Of a stretch of DNA of 25,742 nucleotides, positions 1 to 7,656 are shown in pieces. Source of the stretch: Candidatus Bathyarchaeota archaeon (GTDB taxonomy: Archaea; Thermoproteota; Bathyarchaeia; 40CM-2-53-6); NCBI GenBank assembly GCA_005883695.1, contig VBBV01000120.1, forward strand, positions 1-25,742. The letters are read 5' to 3'. Numbering within the stretch: the stretch's first letter is position 1; each line of letters starts with the position of its first letter. The translations under genes were made by a program, and so were the position numbers. The notes below the pieces were generated by a model. It worked only from the letters and a program-made list of their open reading frames with translations. It had not been told where the DNA came from and searched no databases.

Positions 1-468
1 CTTGAAGTCTCTCGCCAGGATCGACATGTATTCCCCGATTTCGTCTTCACTCATGAATTGGAACATGTAGCCCCCGTTGTAAGGCGAAGCTTCTCCCTCG
101 CGCTTCATGAACTCTATGTGCATTAGCGGATCGCCCCTCTTGATCGTTATCGGCTGTCGCTCATTGCTGAGGTTAACCAGTTCGAGGGCGAGGCGACCTA
201 TGAAACCGCTGTGGACCTTTGCGGCGTTCAGAAACGAGAGCCCCATTCTACCATACTTGCTCTTGGCGGTGAGGTGTGCCACAAATTCGGGAGGCGTAAA
301 CACGACTTCGTTGGAGACTAGGTTCTGGTGCTCCAGATAATGGAGCGTCCGTTCCTCCTTGACCGTAAGCACATAACCGTCTCCATCAAGGAGCCCGTAA
401 TCAAATGGATGAATGCACTTGTGAGCCTTAATCAGGCTAACGAGTTCGTTCTTACCGATCACACACAT
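1..468 (-). CDS. dcd: dCTP deaminase/dUTPase-family protein, C-terminus cut by window edge
   Basis: Probable dCTP deaminase (dUMP-forming branch of pyrimidine deoxynucleotide supply) of the trimeric dUTPase fold. The 156 visible codons contain the family landmarks: SKYGRMGLSF (the usual S-S-x-x-R-x-G-L position), then SGFIGRLALELVN, in which the Glu of LALEL matches the catalytic Glu of dCTP deaminases, then a GDPLMHIEF strand. The ATG at 468 is the only canonical start, because an in-frame TAA lies four codons upstream. No Shine-Dalgarno sequence is visible, so the mRNA may be leaderless. The stop codon lies beyond position 1. It is downstream of the DUF4382-like gene on the same strand with a 51-nt gap. 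Whether it deaminates dCTP, hydrolyses dUTP or does both cannot be told from this part. Confidence 0.82.
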   Translation of the reverse strand, partial: MCVIGKNELVSLIKAHKCIHPFDYGLLDGDGYVLTVKEERTLHYLEHQNLVSNEVVFTPPEFVAHLTAKSKYGRMGLSFLNAAKVHSGFIGRLALELVNLSNERQPITIKRGDPLMHIEFMKREGEASPYNGGYMFQFMSEDEIGEYMSILARDFK

Positions 469-519
469 GCAAATCGCTTATTCGATGGTCGAATTTGACA
501 GTTTCGGTTGGGAGCAGTG

Positions 520-1044
520 TCAGACGACTGAAGTCTGGACGACTTGGATAGAGAGGGCGGCTGGATTTGCCAAGACGAGAGAATCATCGAACCTTACCAG
601 CAACAGAACGTCGCCGAAGCCGTTCGGAGGGATTGGGAGTGTGAAATTAGCGTTTAATGTCGGGGTATTTGATAGCGACACATGAGTGATGCCAATCAGC
701 GCGGTCGAATTTGTCATGAATAACCGAATTGCATCGTATCTACCTGATGTTATCTGCGCAGAGGCCACGATTTGCGGTAAGAACTGAGTCGGAATGGGAA
801 TGAGATCGATGATTGGCGTAGTCTCATTAACGCTGACCCAACCCGCGCCGAATCCAAACCCGTACGTGTGGAATTGCAAGGTCGTGAACTTGACGTACAG
901 GTGGTCAATGACCCCAGGCTTGGTCAATCCATAGATGTGGACCTTGATGGTGCCTTGGGTGATCGAGGGGGCCAAGGCGATGACCAGTACGACGACAAGC
1001 ACCGCGACGAAGAGAACTCTTCGCCACCTGGCGTGGAGATACAT
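520..1044 (-). CDS. DUF4382-like secreted or membrane-anchored protein
   Basis: A 174-residue protein with a basic N-terminus and one hydrophobic stretch at about residues 9-30, which is either a signal peptide or a membrane anchor. There is no lipobox cysteine. The rest is beta-rich and resembles the DUF4382 family: a strand with VHIYGLTKPGVIDHLYV, then IIDLIPI, then the hallmark ITSGRYDAIRLFM, and a C-terminal segment with LLLVRFDDSLVL. DUF4382 proteins are exported proteins of unknown function with an immunoglobulin-like look. The ATG start at 1044 lies about 32 nt downstream of a TATA-like element, suggesting a nearly leaderless transcript. The family call is from motif memory; the export prediction is firmer than the family name. 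Confidence 0.72.
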   Translation of the reverse strand: MYLHARWRRVLFVAVLVVVLVIALAPSITQGTIKVHIYGLTKPGVIDHLYVKFTTLQFHTYGFGFGAGWVSVNETTPIIDLIPIPTQFLPQIVASAQITSGRYDAIRLFMTNSTALIGITHVSLSNTPTLNANFTLPIPPNGFGDVLLLVRFDDSLVLANPAALSIQVVQTSVV

Positions 1045-1073
1045 TGGTATAATTGCGCTTGGGAGACAATACT

Positions 1074-1083
1074 GCTATTTAAC
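1074..1083 (-). promoter_or_regulatory. TATA-like box for the DUF4382-like gene
   Basis: On the minus strand the sequence GTTAAATAG sits about 31-40 nt before the ATG at 1044, the spacing expected for an archaeal TATA box with a short or absent leader. The assignment is from position and AT content only. Confidence 0.35.
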
Positions 1084-1337
1084 AACCAACAGGCAACGGC
1101 GTTTCAACTCTCCCGGGTGGGCGTAGGTTTCCAGACCCATGAAGAAGGGGGTCATCCGAAGATTCTCGTGAACAAGTAGTGCTGCAAAGAATCTCGACAA
1201 CAACTCCCTGAACAAGGGAATGAACTTGGCTGTAACCCTCGCTTCATATCGAATACCCGATCTTGTTCCGAGGCGGGACGTTAGAGACAAAAGCAACCCC
1301 GCCTTCTCCACCCATTGTTCTAAGAGACGAAACAAGT

Positions 1338-2288
1338 TTGCCGCGTCAGACCCCCATAACGGTCCTTGCCCTTGGCGGGAACGCGATTCTTCGGCGCAAC
1401 CAAGAGGGGACCTTCGAAGAACAATACGAGAACGTAAAATCCACAGCAACTCAAATAGCGACTCTTGTGAATGATGGGTTCAGAATTGTCATCGTCCACG
1501 GAAACGGCCCCCAGATCGGGGCGACTGTCATCAGGCACGAGATGGGCCGAACAAAGGTACCACCCTTACCCCTTCACGCTTGCGGCGCAGAAACTCAAGG
1601 GTTCCTGGGCTATATTATTCAACAATCCCTTCAAGACGAATTAACTAAGCGTGGAAAGAATAGAGCAGTAGTAACGGTCATAACACAAGTCCTAGTGGAG
1701 AGCAACGATCCCGCGTTCAAGCACCCGTCAAAGCCTATTGGACCATTCTATACGAAGGATCAGAGAGACGTATTGTTGAGAGATAGAAGCGACCTCGTTA
1801 TTGAAGAGGATTCTGGTAGAGGATACAGAAGACTCGTCCCATCACCGGACCCTAAAGCTGTCATAGAGGATGAAGCGATCCGGATCCTAGTTGACGACGA
1901 GTCTGTGGTCATTGCGTGCGGAGGCGGAGGAATACCGGTCGTAAGACAAGGCGACCAACTCAAGGGGGTAGAAGCCGTAATAGACAAGGACCTTGCAGCC
2001 GAAAGACTGGCCACATCGATTCACGCAGAGAGCCTTGTCATACTCACTGACGTTGAAGGTGTCTACCTCAATTATGGCAAACCAGACCAGCACTTACTGT
2101 CAAAGATCGACCGAGACGCGCTTGAGAGGTACGCTAAGAAGGGATATTTCGCCACCGGAAGCATGGGGCCGAAAGTGGAGGCTGCGACTAGGTTCCTTCG
2201 AAACGGTGGAAAGAGAGCGGTGATAGCTTCCCTCCGAGACCTAGGAAGAGCAATCAAAGGCTCTGCCGGAACACAAGTAACAAATTAA
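1338..2288 (+). CDS. arcC: Carbamate kinase
   Basis: Carbamate kinase of the amino acid kinase superfamily, interconverting carbamoyl phosphate plus ADP with carbamate plus ATP. Recognised from the N-terminal VLALGGNAIL, the VIVHGNGPQIG loop, VPPLPLHACGAETQGFLGY, IACGGGGIPV and the IDKDLAAERLA segment, followed by LTDVEGVYLNYG and ATGSMGPKVEAA. From the TTG at 1338 the protein is 316 residues, close to the usual 310 or so, and begins shortly before the first beta strand. An in-frame ATG at 1263 would add 25 residues with no family counterpart, so the TTG is preferred; neither has a clear Shine-Dalgarno. The 293 nt before 1338 show no other convincing gene. It probably serves energy recovery from carbamoyl phosphate or carbamoyl phosphate supply; the direction in vivo is not shown. 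Confidence 0.93.
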   Translation: MPRQTPITVLALGGNAILRRNQEGTFEEQYENVKSTATQIATLVNDGFRIVIVHGNGPQIGATVIRHEMGRTKVPPLPLHACGAETQGFLGYIIQQSLQDELTKRGKNRAVVTVITQVLVESNDPAFKHPSKPIGPFYTKDQRDVLLRDRSDLVIEEDSGRGYRRLVPSPDPKAVIEDEAIRILVDDESVVIACGGGGIPVVRQGDQLKGVEAVIDKDLAAERLATSIHAESLVILTDVEGVYLNYGKPDQHLLSKIDRDALERYAKKGYFATGSMGPKVEAATRFLRNGGKRAVIASLRDLGRAIKGSAGTQVTN

Positions 2289-2330
2289 GAGCATCTAGCC
2301 ACTTGTCACTCACTGAGCTGCTTCTACAAC

Positions 2331-4115
2331 TTGCTCTATTCGTGGATAGTCGAGACGTACGCTAAGATCGAAGCAACCGCGAAACGGTTTGAGATAACCC
2401 GTCTTCTTGTCGAACTCATCGATGCTACTCCACGCGCGATTATCGATAAGGTGGTCTACCTAACTCAAGGAAAGCTGTATCCCGATTTTCTTGGGATTGA
2501 ACTGGGAGTAGCAGAGAAGCTCCTCTTTCGCGCTCTCGCGAAAGTCACTGGACAAACCGAATCGAAGGTCATTGCAGTCTACAAGAAGTTGGGCGATCTA
2601 GGAACGGTTGCTGAGTCTCTTCTCAAAGACAAGACTCAAGCCTCCTTTCACAGGGAAGCCCTCACGGTGGAGGAAGTCTACACTGTCTTCGACACGATAG
2701 CACATGAGGCGGGCAAGGGCTCTATCGACTCAAAACTCAGACATCTGACTGGTCTCCTGGGGAAGGCTTCTCCAACTGAGGCGAGGTACGTCACTCGAAT
2801 GGCTCTCGGCCGGTTACGGCTTGGAGTAGCCGATATGACTATCCTTGACGCGCTCGCAATTTCCCTTGGAGGAGGAAAGGAGTCAAGGCGCATTCTAGAA
2901 CGTGCTTACAATCGTTCATCGGACCTCGGTTACGTTGCTAGAACTCTCGCTATTGGAGGAATGGAAGCAATTGAATCGCTCAAGGTTACCGTTGGCAGGC
3001 CTATTCGGCCGATGCTCGCCGAGCGGCTCTCGGATGCGAAAGCGATCCTCGTGAAGATGAACGGCGAGTGTGCAGCCGAGTACAAGTACGACGGCCTAAG
3101 GATTCAAGCACACGTTTCCGCTAAGGAGGTTACGCTCTTCTCCCGACGCCTTGAGAACATCACTGACCAATTCCCAGACGTTCGACAACTATTGAAGAAG
3201 AACGTAGAGGAAGAGGCGGTAATACTTGAAGGCGAAGCAGTCCCCGTTGACCCCTCTACGGGTGAACTTCTACCATTCCAGCTGATCTCGCAGCGTCGAG
3301 GCAGAAAATACGATCTTGAGAAAACAATTGGGGAAATACCGGTTGCCTTCTTCCCTTTTGATCTTCTGTACGCCGACACGATTGACCATACTGACCGCCC
3401 TTATCTCGAAAGACGCGAACGGCTTCGAAAGCTGATTAGGAAGAATGAAAAGATCAACGTTTCTCAACAGAAAATCTGCAATGACCCTGAGCAGCTAGAC
3501 GAATTCATGCAACAGGCGGTAGCAGACGGGTGTGAAGGATTAATGATCAAATCAATTGGCCCAGATTCAATATACAAGGCGGGGGCAAGAGGATGGACCT
3601 GGATCAAGTACAAGCGGGAATACAAATCGGAAATGCAAGACAGCGTCGATCTAGCAGTTGTGGGAGCGTTCGCAGGCAGGGGACGAAGAGGAGGAACCTA
3701 TGGCGCCCTGCTTCTCGCAGCCTATGACAAGAGCGATGACGTATTCAGAACGGTCTGCAAATGCGGTTCAGGATTTACCGACGAAGACTTGAACAAATTG
3801 CCCAAGCTACTTGAGAAATATAGAATAGGTCACCCGCACGCGAGGGTGGATTCCAAGATTGTACCAGACGTATGGTTCGTTCCGGGACTCGTCCTCGAGA
3901 TAGTAGGAGCAGAAATCACACTGAGTCCCATACACACCTGCGGAATGAATACGATCAGACCGGGAGCAGGTCTAGCCATAAGGTTTCCACGGTTTACTGG
4001 AAAATATCGTGAGGACAAGTCAGCCGAAGACTGCACTGGCACAGACGAAGTAGTTGAAATGTACCGGGCTCAATTGAAGAAAGTTACCCCGAATCCCGTG
4101 GCAGAAGCAGCGTAG
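2331..4115 (+). CDS. lig: ATP-dependent DNA ligase
   Basis: Replicative ATP-dependent DNA ligase, sealing nicks in Okazaki fragments and repair patches. The 594-residue length and order fit the archaeal enzyme: an N-terminal DNA-binding domain (about 1-220), the adenylation domain and the C-terminal OB fold (about 420-580). The nucleotidyltransferase motif EYKYDGLRIQ places the AMP-accepting lysine at residue 252. EGEAVPVD, FDLLYAD, EGLMIKS and WIKYKREY are the further ligase motifs. The gene starts with TTG at 2331, and the N-terminus LYSWIVETYAKIEATAKR matches the usual start of the family. priS begins 3 nt after its TAG stop, so the two are surely co-transcribed. The carbamate kinase stop is 42 nt upstream, so that gene may share the transcript. 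Confidence 0.96.
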   Translation: MLYSWIVETYAKIEATAKRFEITRLLVELIDATPRAIIDKVVYLTQGKLYPDFLGIELGVAEKLLFRALAKVTGQTESKVIAVYKKLGDLGTVAESLLKDKTQASFHREALTVEEVYTVFDTIAHEAGKGSIDSKLRHLTGLLGKASPTEARYVTRMALGRLRLGVADMTILDALAISLGGGKESRRILERAYNRSSDLGYVARTLAIGGMEAIESLKVTVGRPIRPMLAERLSDAKAILVKMNGECAAEYKYDGLRIQAHVSAKEVTLFSRRLENITDQFPDVRQLLKKNVEEEAVILEGEAVPVDPSTGELLPFQLISQRRGRKYDLEKTIGEIPVAFFPFDLLYADTIDHTDRPYLERRERLRKLIRKNEKINVSQQKICNDPEQLDEFMQQAVADGCEGLMIKSIGPDSIYKAGARGWTWIKYKREYKSEMQDSVDLAVVGAFAGRGRRGGTYGALLLAAYDKSDDVFRTVCKCGSGFTDEDLNKLPKLLEKYRIGHPHARVDSKIVPDVWFVPGLVLEIVGAEITLSPIHTCGMNTIRPGAGLAIRFPRFTGKYREDKSAEDCTGTDEVVEMYRAQLKKVTPNPVAEAA

Positions 4116-4118
4116 ATC

Positions 4119-4928
4119 ATGAGATCGCGATACAGATTCCCGGACCAAATGCGTTCCGCATCACTTCAAGAGAGATACAAGTTCTACCAGCGGGAGTTCA
4201 AAACAAGTCTCGTGCGACAGTGGTTCGGAGGCAGGACGAACCCAATAGTTTTCGCGGTAGTTATCGGACGACACACCAAGATCTTCCCCGCTGAATATCA
4301 TAGGGATAAGGATCGAACGATTCTCATTGACGATTACGAAGGGTGGCAGGGTCTCCGACAATATTGCATGCGGTTCAGGCCTGAATCCGTATACTACGAC
4401 AGGAACATATACGCCAGCTGGGAGGAAGCCAGACGTGGGCCAAGCCCGATTGACGAACTGGGCAGGTCGTTTGGCCAACAATTAGTGTTCGACATTGATC
4501 CGGAGAATTTCGAGTGTCCAATCCACGGCACTCTTGAAGACAAGATGAGGAGACGTCAAGGATTGTCCTTTTGTAGATTAGAACTCCAACTGGCCCAAGA
4601 ACAAGCACTCGAGCTGATAGACGAGCTGTCGGGATCATTCGCGGATCTTCGGATAGTTTATTCGGGGAGAGGTTATCACGTCCACGTTCTGGATGAAGAG
4701 ACATTTCTCTGGACGCGGAGGCAACGCCTGGCATTGATTCGCTCCCTTGTACGCAAAGGCTACTTGATGGATGAGTGGGTTGCGGGTGGGGGCATGAGAC
4801 TGATTAGACTACCCCACTCCCTCAACGGGCTAGTAAGCCGGCTCGCTACCCCTTTGGAAAGGATTCGTGTCGGTTCTTTCGACCCTGTGACCGATCCTCA
4901 TTGCCTTCCCAGCTTCGCCCGGAGTTAA
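4119..4928 (+). CDS. priS: DNA primase small (catalytic) subunit PriS
   Basis: Catalytic subunit of archaeo-eukaryotic primase, making primers for replication. Metal ligands D125 and D127 are in VFDIDPENF. SGRGYHVHV (S182-V190) is the nucleotide-binding motif. By alignment with the eukaryotic segment LDINVSKGINHLL, the third catalytic Asp is D218 in MDEWVAGGGMRLIRLP. A possible zinc site is ECPIHG with the later SFCRLEL. The protein is short at 269 residues, against about 330-400 for many archaeal and eukaryotic homologues. The motif usually ending in SLHGKTG or SVHPKTG reads SLNGLVSR, so Asn236 stands where a nucleotide-contacting His is expected. This may be typical of its lineage. The ATG start is 3 nt after the ligase stop. 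The large subunit PriL is not in the window. Confidence 0.9.
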   Translation: MRSRYRFPDQMRSASLQERYKFYQREFKTSLVRQWFGGRTNPIVFAVVIGRHTKIFPAEYHRDKDRTILIDDYEGWQGLRQYCMRFRPESVYYDRNIYASWEEARRGPSPIDELGRSFGQQLVFDIDPENFECPIHGTLEDKMRRRQGLSFCRLELQLAQEQALELIDELSGSFADLRIVYSGRGYHVHVLDEETFLWTRRQRLALIRSLVRKGYLMDEWVAGGGMRLIRLPHSLNGLVSRLATPLERIRVGSFDPVTDPHCLPSFARS

Positions 4929-4933
4929 AGGGT

Positions 4934-5043
4934 CTACTTCTTTCTTGGTTTCCGTTTTGACTTCTTCGGAGGCTTCTTTGCCGTGTTCTTCACAACTTTT
5001 TTTGCTTTGGTCTCCTTTCCAGGCCGGGACGTTTCTCAGGCAT
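4934..5043 (-). pseudogene. Small lysine-rich protein with apparent -1 frameshift at A7 (real gene, slippage or error)
   Basis: On the minus strand an ATG at 5043 opens MPEKRPGLERRPKQKK and then meets TGA two codons after a run of seven A (complement of T 4997-5003). One base back, the frame continues as VVKNTAKKPPKKSKRKPRKK to a TAG at 4934. Joined, this gives a 36-residue, extremely basic peptide. The site reads CAA AAA AAG, which contains the heptamer A AAA AAG, the classic -1 slippery sequence. Three explanations remain: a one-base loss in a homopolymer, a decayed gene, or programmed -1 frameshifting. An alternative is that the tract is a pyrimidine-rich terminator for priS, which ends 6 nt away. 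No known family is recognised. Confidence 0.35.
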
Positions 5044-5097
5044 GAGTCATGAGTCAAAGCTGGTTGTCTTAACATTTTCTGGACTCGGAGCTGGGGT

Positions 5098-6273
5098 CTA
5101 AGTGCCTTCGAGCATGGAGGTAATCCGCTTGTGAGTTTCTTCTATGCTCTCAACCCCCGTGTTTAGCAGTAGACATTTGACTTGGAACTTCGAAATCATC
5201 TGCCGGAAGAACTGTTCTTGGCGAGTATGGTCTAATAGCAGCAGATAGGGGTTGTACCAGGGTTCACCAGCGAGCTTCCCCCACATTTCTTTTGGACCTG
5301 CGCCGGGGCGCACCATGTACTCCCCCTTCCTGAGGATCTTTATCGCTCCGTCTGCATCCAAGTGCACTTCGGGAGGACTCCTATCGTCTCTTCGCAAGAG
5401 AACCAGTAGCCTGATTCTCGCTTGGTCAGTAACCTTTGCAGGCCCAAACACTTTTTCTCGAGGAACTAGTGCTCTACTGTTTCCGAAGGCGTAGAAGCAC
5501 CAGTGTAGTCCTTCATCGAACACGCACTTGCCGCTTGTTAGCTTGCAACTTGTAGGGCCCTGGGTGAACTCGCAATTCTCTTTCTTCGTGGTGACGTTTT
5601 CGCACTTGCTCTCGTCGAAGACCTTTCGAAGCCACGGTTTGCTCATCTGGGTCTCTGTCCTCATGTAGAGGCTCTTCTCAGGTTGCCTCCCGATCAAATA
5701 GCCGACCTGTTCTCCTTCGTTGTGGTCAATGTAGACCCAATCGTCTCCAACGATTCTGCCTCCTGGAAGGTCCATCAGTTTGAAGGCCTGAGTTGTCTTG
5801 CCCGTGCCTGTTGGAGCAACGATGATGACCCCTTGGCCCGAAACGTCAACGCAAGCTCCATGTATAGAGTGAGTATTCCTCTTTTCTTCCATGATTGCGG
5901 CGGCCATACCCAAGGCCCAGCTCTTGCACTGTCCGTAGTATTCCGTATTGAAGAAGAGTGATTCGTGCATTTCTGGGCAGTAGTAGGCGGCAGGATCATG
6001 TCCTTCAACCCCGTAGGCTGAGTAGATTTTTGCGTCGGTGTGGGAGGACTCAGGAGCTTCCTTCCAGTTTAGCTTCCAAAAGTCGTACTGATGCTTACTG
6101 TTTCCGTAGAATTCGACTGTAACGCCGTTGAGGTCTGCCTTAGAACGTGGGGCGTGCGCCTCTTGGAGCTTTTTCCCGGCGACAGCTTTGAGGGTTTCAA
6201 ACCTTGCTTTTGGTACGTTCTTGTCGCTTTTCACCCGTGCGGTGGAGGCGGTGATGTAGTTGTCCAGTTTCAC
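5098..6273 (-). CDS. HPr kinase/PEPCK-like P-loop protein of unknown substrate
   Basis: A 391-residue protein whose central part resembles the HPr(Ser) kinase/PEP carboxykinase superfamily. THSIHGACVDV precedes a Walker A loop APTGTGKTT (K159), followed by GGRIVGDDWVYI with an Asp pair at 177-178, matching the lvaDDaV motif of HPr kinases. The N-terminal 130 residues are unlike bacterial HprK. An insertion at residues 224-259 carries five cysteines (224, 234, 243, 250, 259), suggesting a metal site or disulfides. GTG start at 6273 overlaps the stop of the agmatinase-like gene by 4 nt (GTGA), so the two are translationally coupled. No HPr or other PTS gene is visible here, so the substrate is probably not HPr; it could be a small molecule or another protein. 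Function is unassigned. Confidence 0.75.
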   Translation of the reverse strand: MKLDNYITASTARVKSDKNVPKARFETLKAVAGKKLQEAHAPRSKADLNGVTVEFYGNSKHQYDFWKLNWKEAPESSHTDAKIYSAYGVEGHDPAAYYCPEMHESLFFNTEYYGQCKSWALGMAAAIMEEKRNTHSIHGACVDVSGQGVIIVAPTGTGKTTQAFKLMDLPGGRIVGDDWVYIDHNEGEQVGYLIGRQPEKSLYMRTETQMSKPWLRKVFDESKCENVTTKKENCEFTQGPTSCKLTSGKCVFDEGLHWCFYAFGNSRALVPREKVFGPAKVTDQARIRLLVLLRRDDRSPPEVHLDADGAIKILRKGEYMVRPGAGPKEMWGKLAGEPWYNPYLLLLDHTRQEQFFRQMISKFQVKCLLLNTGVESIEETHKRITSMLEGT

Positions 6274-7163
6274 GGCTTATGGCTCCGCGTTGACAGAGCG
6301 GCGATAGCCTCGAATATGACCTTTACACCGACCGCGGCTGTCTGACCTGAATCGAGTTGTGGAGATACTTCGACGAGATCGAACCCGACAGTCTTCTTTT
6401 CCATTGTTGCATCAACCAACGTAAGAAGCTCGTCCGTAGATAGCCCGTCCGGTTCAGGATTCCCGACGCCTGGGGCAAACGCTGGATCCAGCACATCGAT
6501 ATCCACTGTCACGTAGCTGTGCGAAAACCCGGACAGGAATCCTCTGATTCTCTGAGCCGTCTTCGAGATCTCCGCTTTCCTCAAATCTTGCGGAGTGATC
6601 ATCGTGATTCCGGATTTCTTTGTGAAGTCCAGCTCGGGCTTGGAGAAGGCGCGGATTCCGACTTCCATGATGTGATCCGAGCCGAGCCGCTCGGAGACCC
6701 TACGCATGAAGGTAGCATGAGACAGTTTCTCCCCGAGGAATTCATCTCGCAGGTCAAGATGGGCGTCAAAGCTCACCAGGCCTGTGTCCTCCGGCAGGGC
6801 ATCAGCCGCTGCTTTGGTTATGGAATGTTCTCCGCCAACCATTATAGGAATCTTCTTCGCGTCTAACAGTTCAGAACAAACAGACTTGACTCTAGTGAGA
6901 GTTTCTGAGAGATCCTCGACAATGTCAACATCTCCCGAGTCGTGAACCGCAACTTTCTCTAGATCTAGGTCCGACCTAACACTGTAGAGTTCCATATTAG
7001 CGGAAACATCTCGGAGGGCTCCGGGAGCAAACCTCGATCCTGCCTTGTAGGTGCTGGTCTTGTCGTAGGGAACCCCGAAAAAGACGAAGTGGGAATCGTC
7101 GTATGTCGAGGATATTCCAGTGAATGGAACCCTCGTTGACAGGTAGAGTTTCGCTCGGCTCAA
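6270..7163 (-). CDS. speB: Agmatinase/arginase-family ureohydrolase
   Basis: Ureohydrolase of the arginase/agmatinase fold, expected to release urea from agmatine or a related guanidino compound using two Mn ions. Metal ligands are all visible: GGEHS (H113), SFDAHLDLRD (D133, H135, D137) and VDIDVLDPAFAPG (D221, D223). FGVPYDKTSTYKAGSRFAPGALR is the usual N-terminal segment. The length of 297 residues is normal. The start is TTG at 7163; an in-frame TAG lies a few codons upstream and no better start exists. Agmatinase is the likeliest activity (putrescine synthesis), but guanidinobutyrase or formimidoglutamase activity cannot be excluded by motif alone. It is the first gene of a two-gene unit with the HPr-kinase-like protein. 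Confidence 0.9.
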   Translation of the reverse strand: MSRAKLYLSTRVPFTGISSTYDDSHFVFFGVPYDKTSTYKAGSRFAPGALRDVSANMELYSVRSDLDLEKVAVHDSGDVDIVEDLSETLTRVKSVCSELLDAKKIPIMVGGEHSITKAAADALPEDTGLVSFDAHLDLRDEFLGEKLSHATFMRRVSERLGSDHIMEVGIRAFSKPELDFTKKSGITMITPQDLRKAEISKTAQRIRGFLSGFSHSYVTVDIDVLDPAFAPGVGNPEPDGLSTDELLTLVDATMEKKTVGFDLVEVSPQLDSGQTAAVGVKVIFEAIAALSTRSHKP

Positions 7164-7191
7164 GTCTGCTCGACATGTTAGGAGCAGCTAT

Positions 7192-7204
7192 TGTAAAGCT
7201 TATT
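7192..7204. promoter_or_regulatory. Shared AT-rich promoter core between divergent genes
   Basis: TGTAAAGCTTATT lies in the 76-nt gap between the agmatinase-like gene (start 7163, minus) and the membrane protein (start 7240, plus). It contains the palindrome AAGCTT and lies about 30-45 nt from both starts, so it could act as a TATA element for both directions. Assigned from position only. Confidence 0.35.
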
Positions 7205-7239
7205 GGGGAAGATGCTGACCCGGGCGTCCGAACGCTTCG

Positions 7240-7656
7240 ATGCCTAAGCAAGAAGTTAAGCAGGAGTCGAAAGACGAGGCAATTTCCGCTGGAGCGGTAC
7301 GCCCGGTTGGTCTCTCTTTCTCCTCGTTCTTCTATGCCGCCTCTGGTCTGTACTATCTCATCTATCCCTTCGTAGTACAGGATACGACGCTGTACCAGTT
7401 GTACATCATTGGAGCTTTGTCGATAGTCGGCTCGGTGGGAATAATGAGGGTAACGAGGTGGGCTCTCTGGGTCGGGCTTGCTCTCTTTCCACTTCAGATA
7501 GTGGCCCCTGCATTCGCGCTAATGGCCGCCCTCCAATACCCAGGGGTGGCCTCAAGCAGCACCGCGCTCGCCTATATCGTGTCGCTTGTAATTCTAATGT
7601 TCTTCGCATCCTTGACTTTCCTGCTCGTTCTAGACAAGAGAAGGAGCTTCAAGTAG
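7240..7656 (+). CDS. Four-helix membrane protein of unknown function
   Basis: A 138-residue protein with a charged cytoplasmic-looking N-terminus (about 1-22, rich in Lys, Glu and Gln) followed by four hydrophobic segments at roughly residues 28-47, 52-70, 76-97 and 107-128, ending in the basic tail LDKRRSFK. The basic C-terminus after the last helix suggests both ends face the cytoplasm. There are no conserved catalytic motifs and I do not recognise the family. The ATG at 7240 fits a promoter core at 7192-7204. Its stop overlaps the 3' end of the convergent topoisomerase gene by 8 nt. Confidence 0.75.
   Translation: MPKQEVKQESKDEAISAGAVRPVGLSFSSFFYAASGLYYLIYPFVVQDTTLYQLYIIGALSIVGSVGIMRVTRWALWVGLALFPLQIVAPAFALMAALQYPGVASSSTALAYIVSLVILMFFASLTFLLVLDKRRSFK

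Noticed and set aside
1075..1449. 124-residue minus-strand reading frame opposite the start of carbamate kinase
   Set aside because: No recognisable motifs; it overlaps a well-supported gene on the other strand and a promoter.
4779..4796. Apparent loss of the third catalytic Asp in PriS (VAGGGMR in place of VTxDxxR)
   Set aside because: Gap-free alignment to the eukaryotic block LDINVSKGINHLL places the metal ligand at D218 in MDEWV, which is present.
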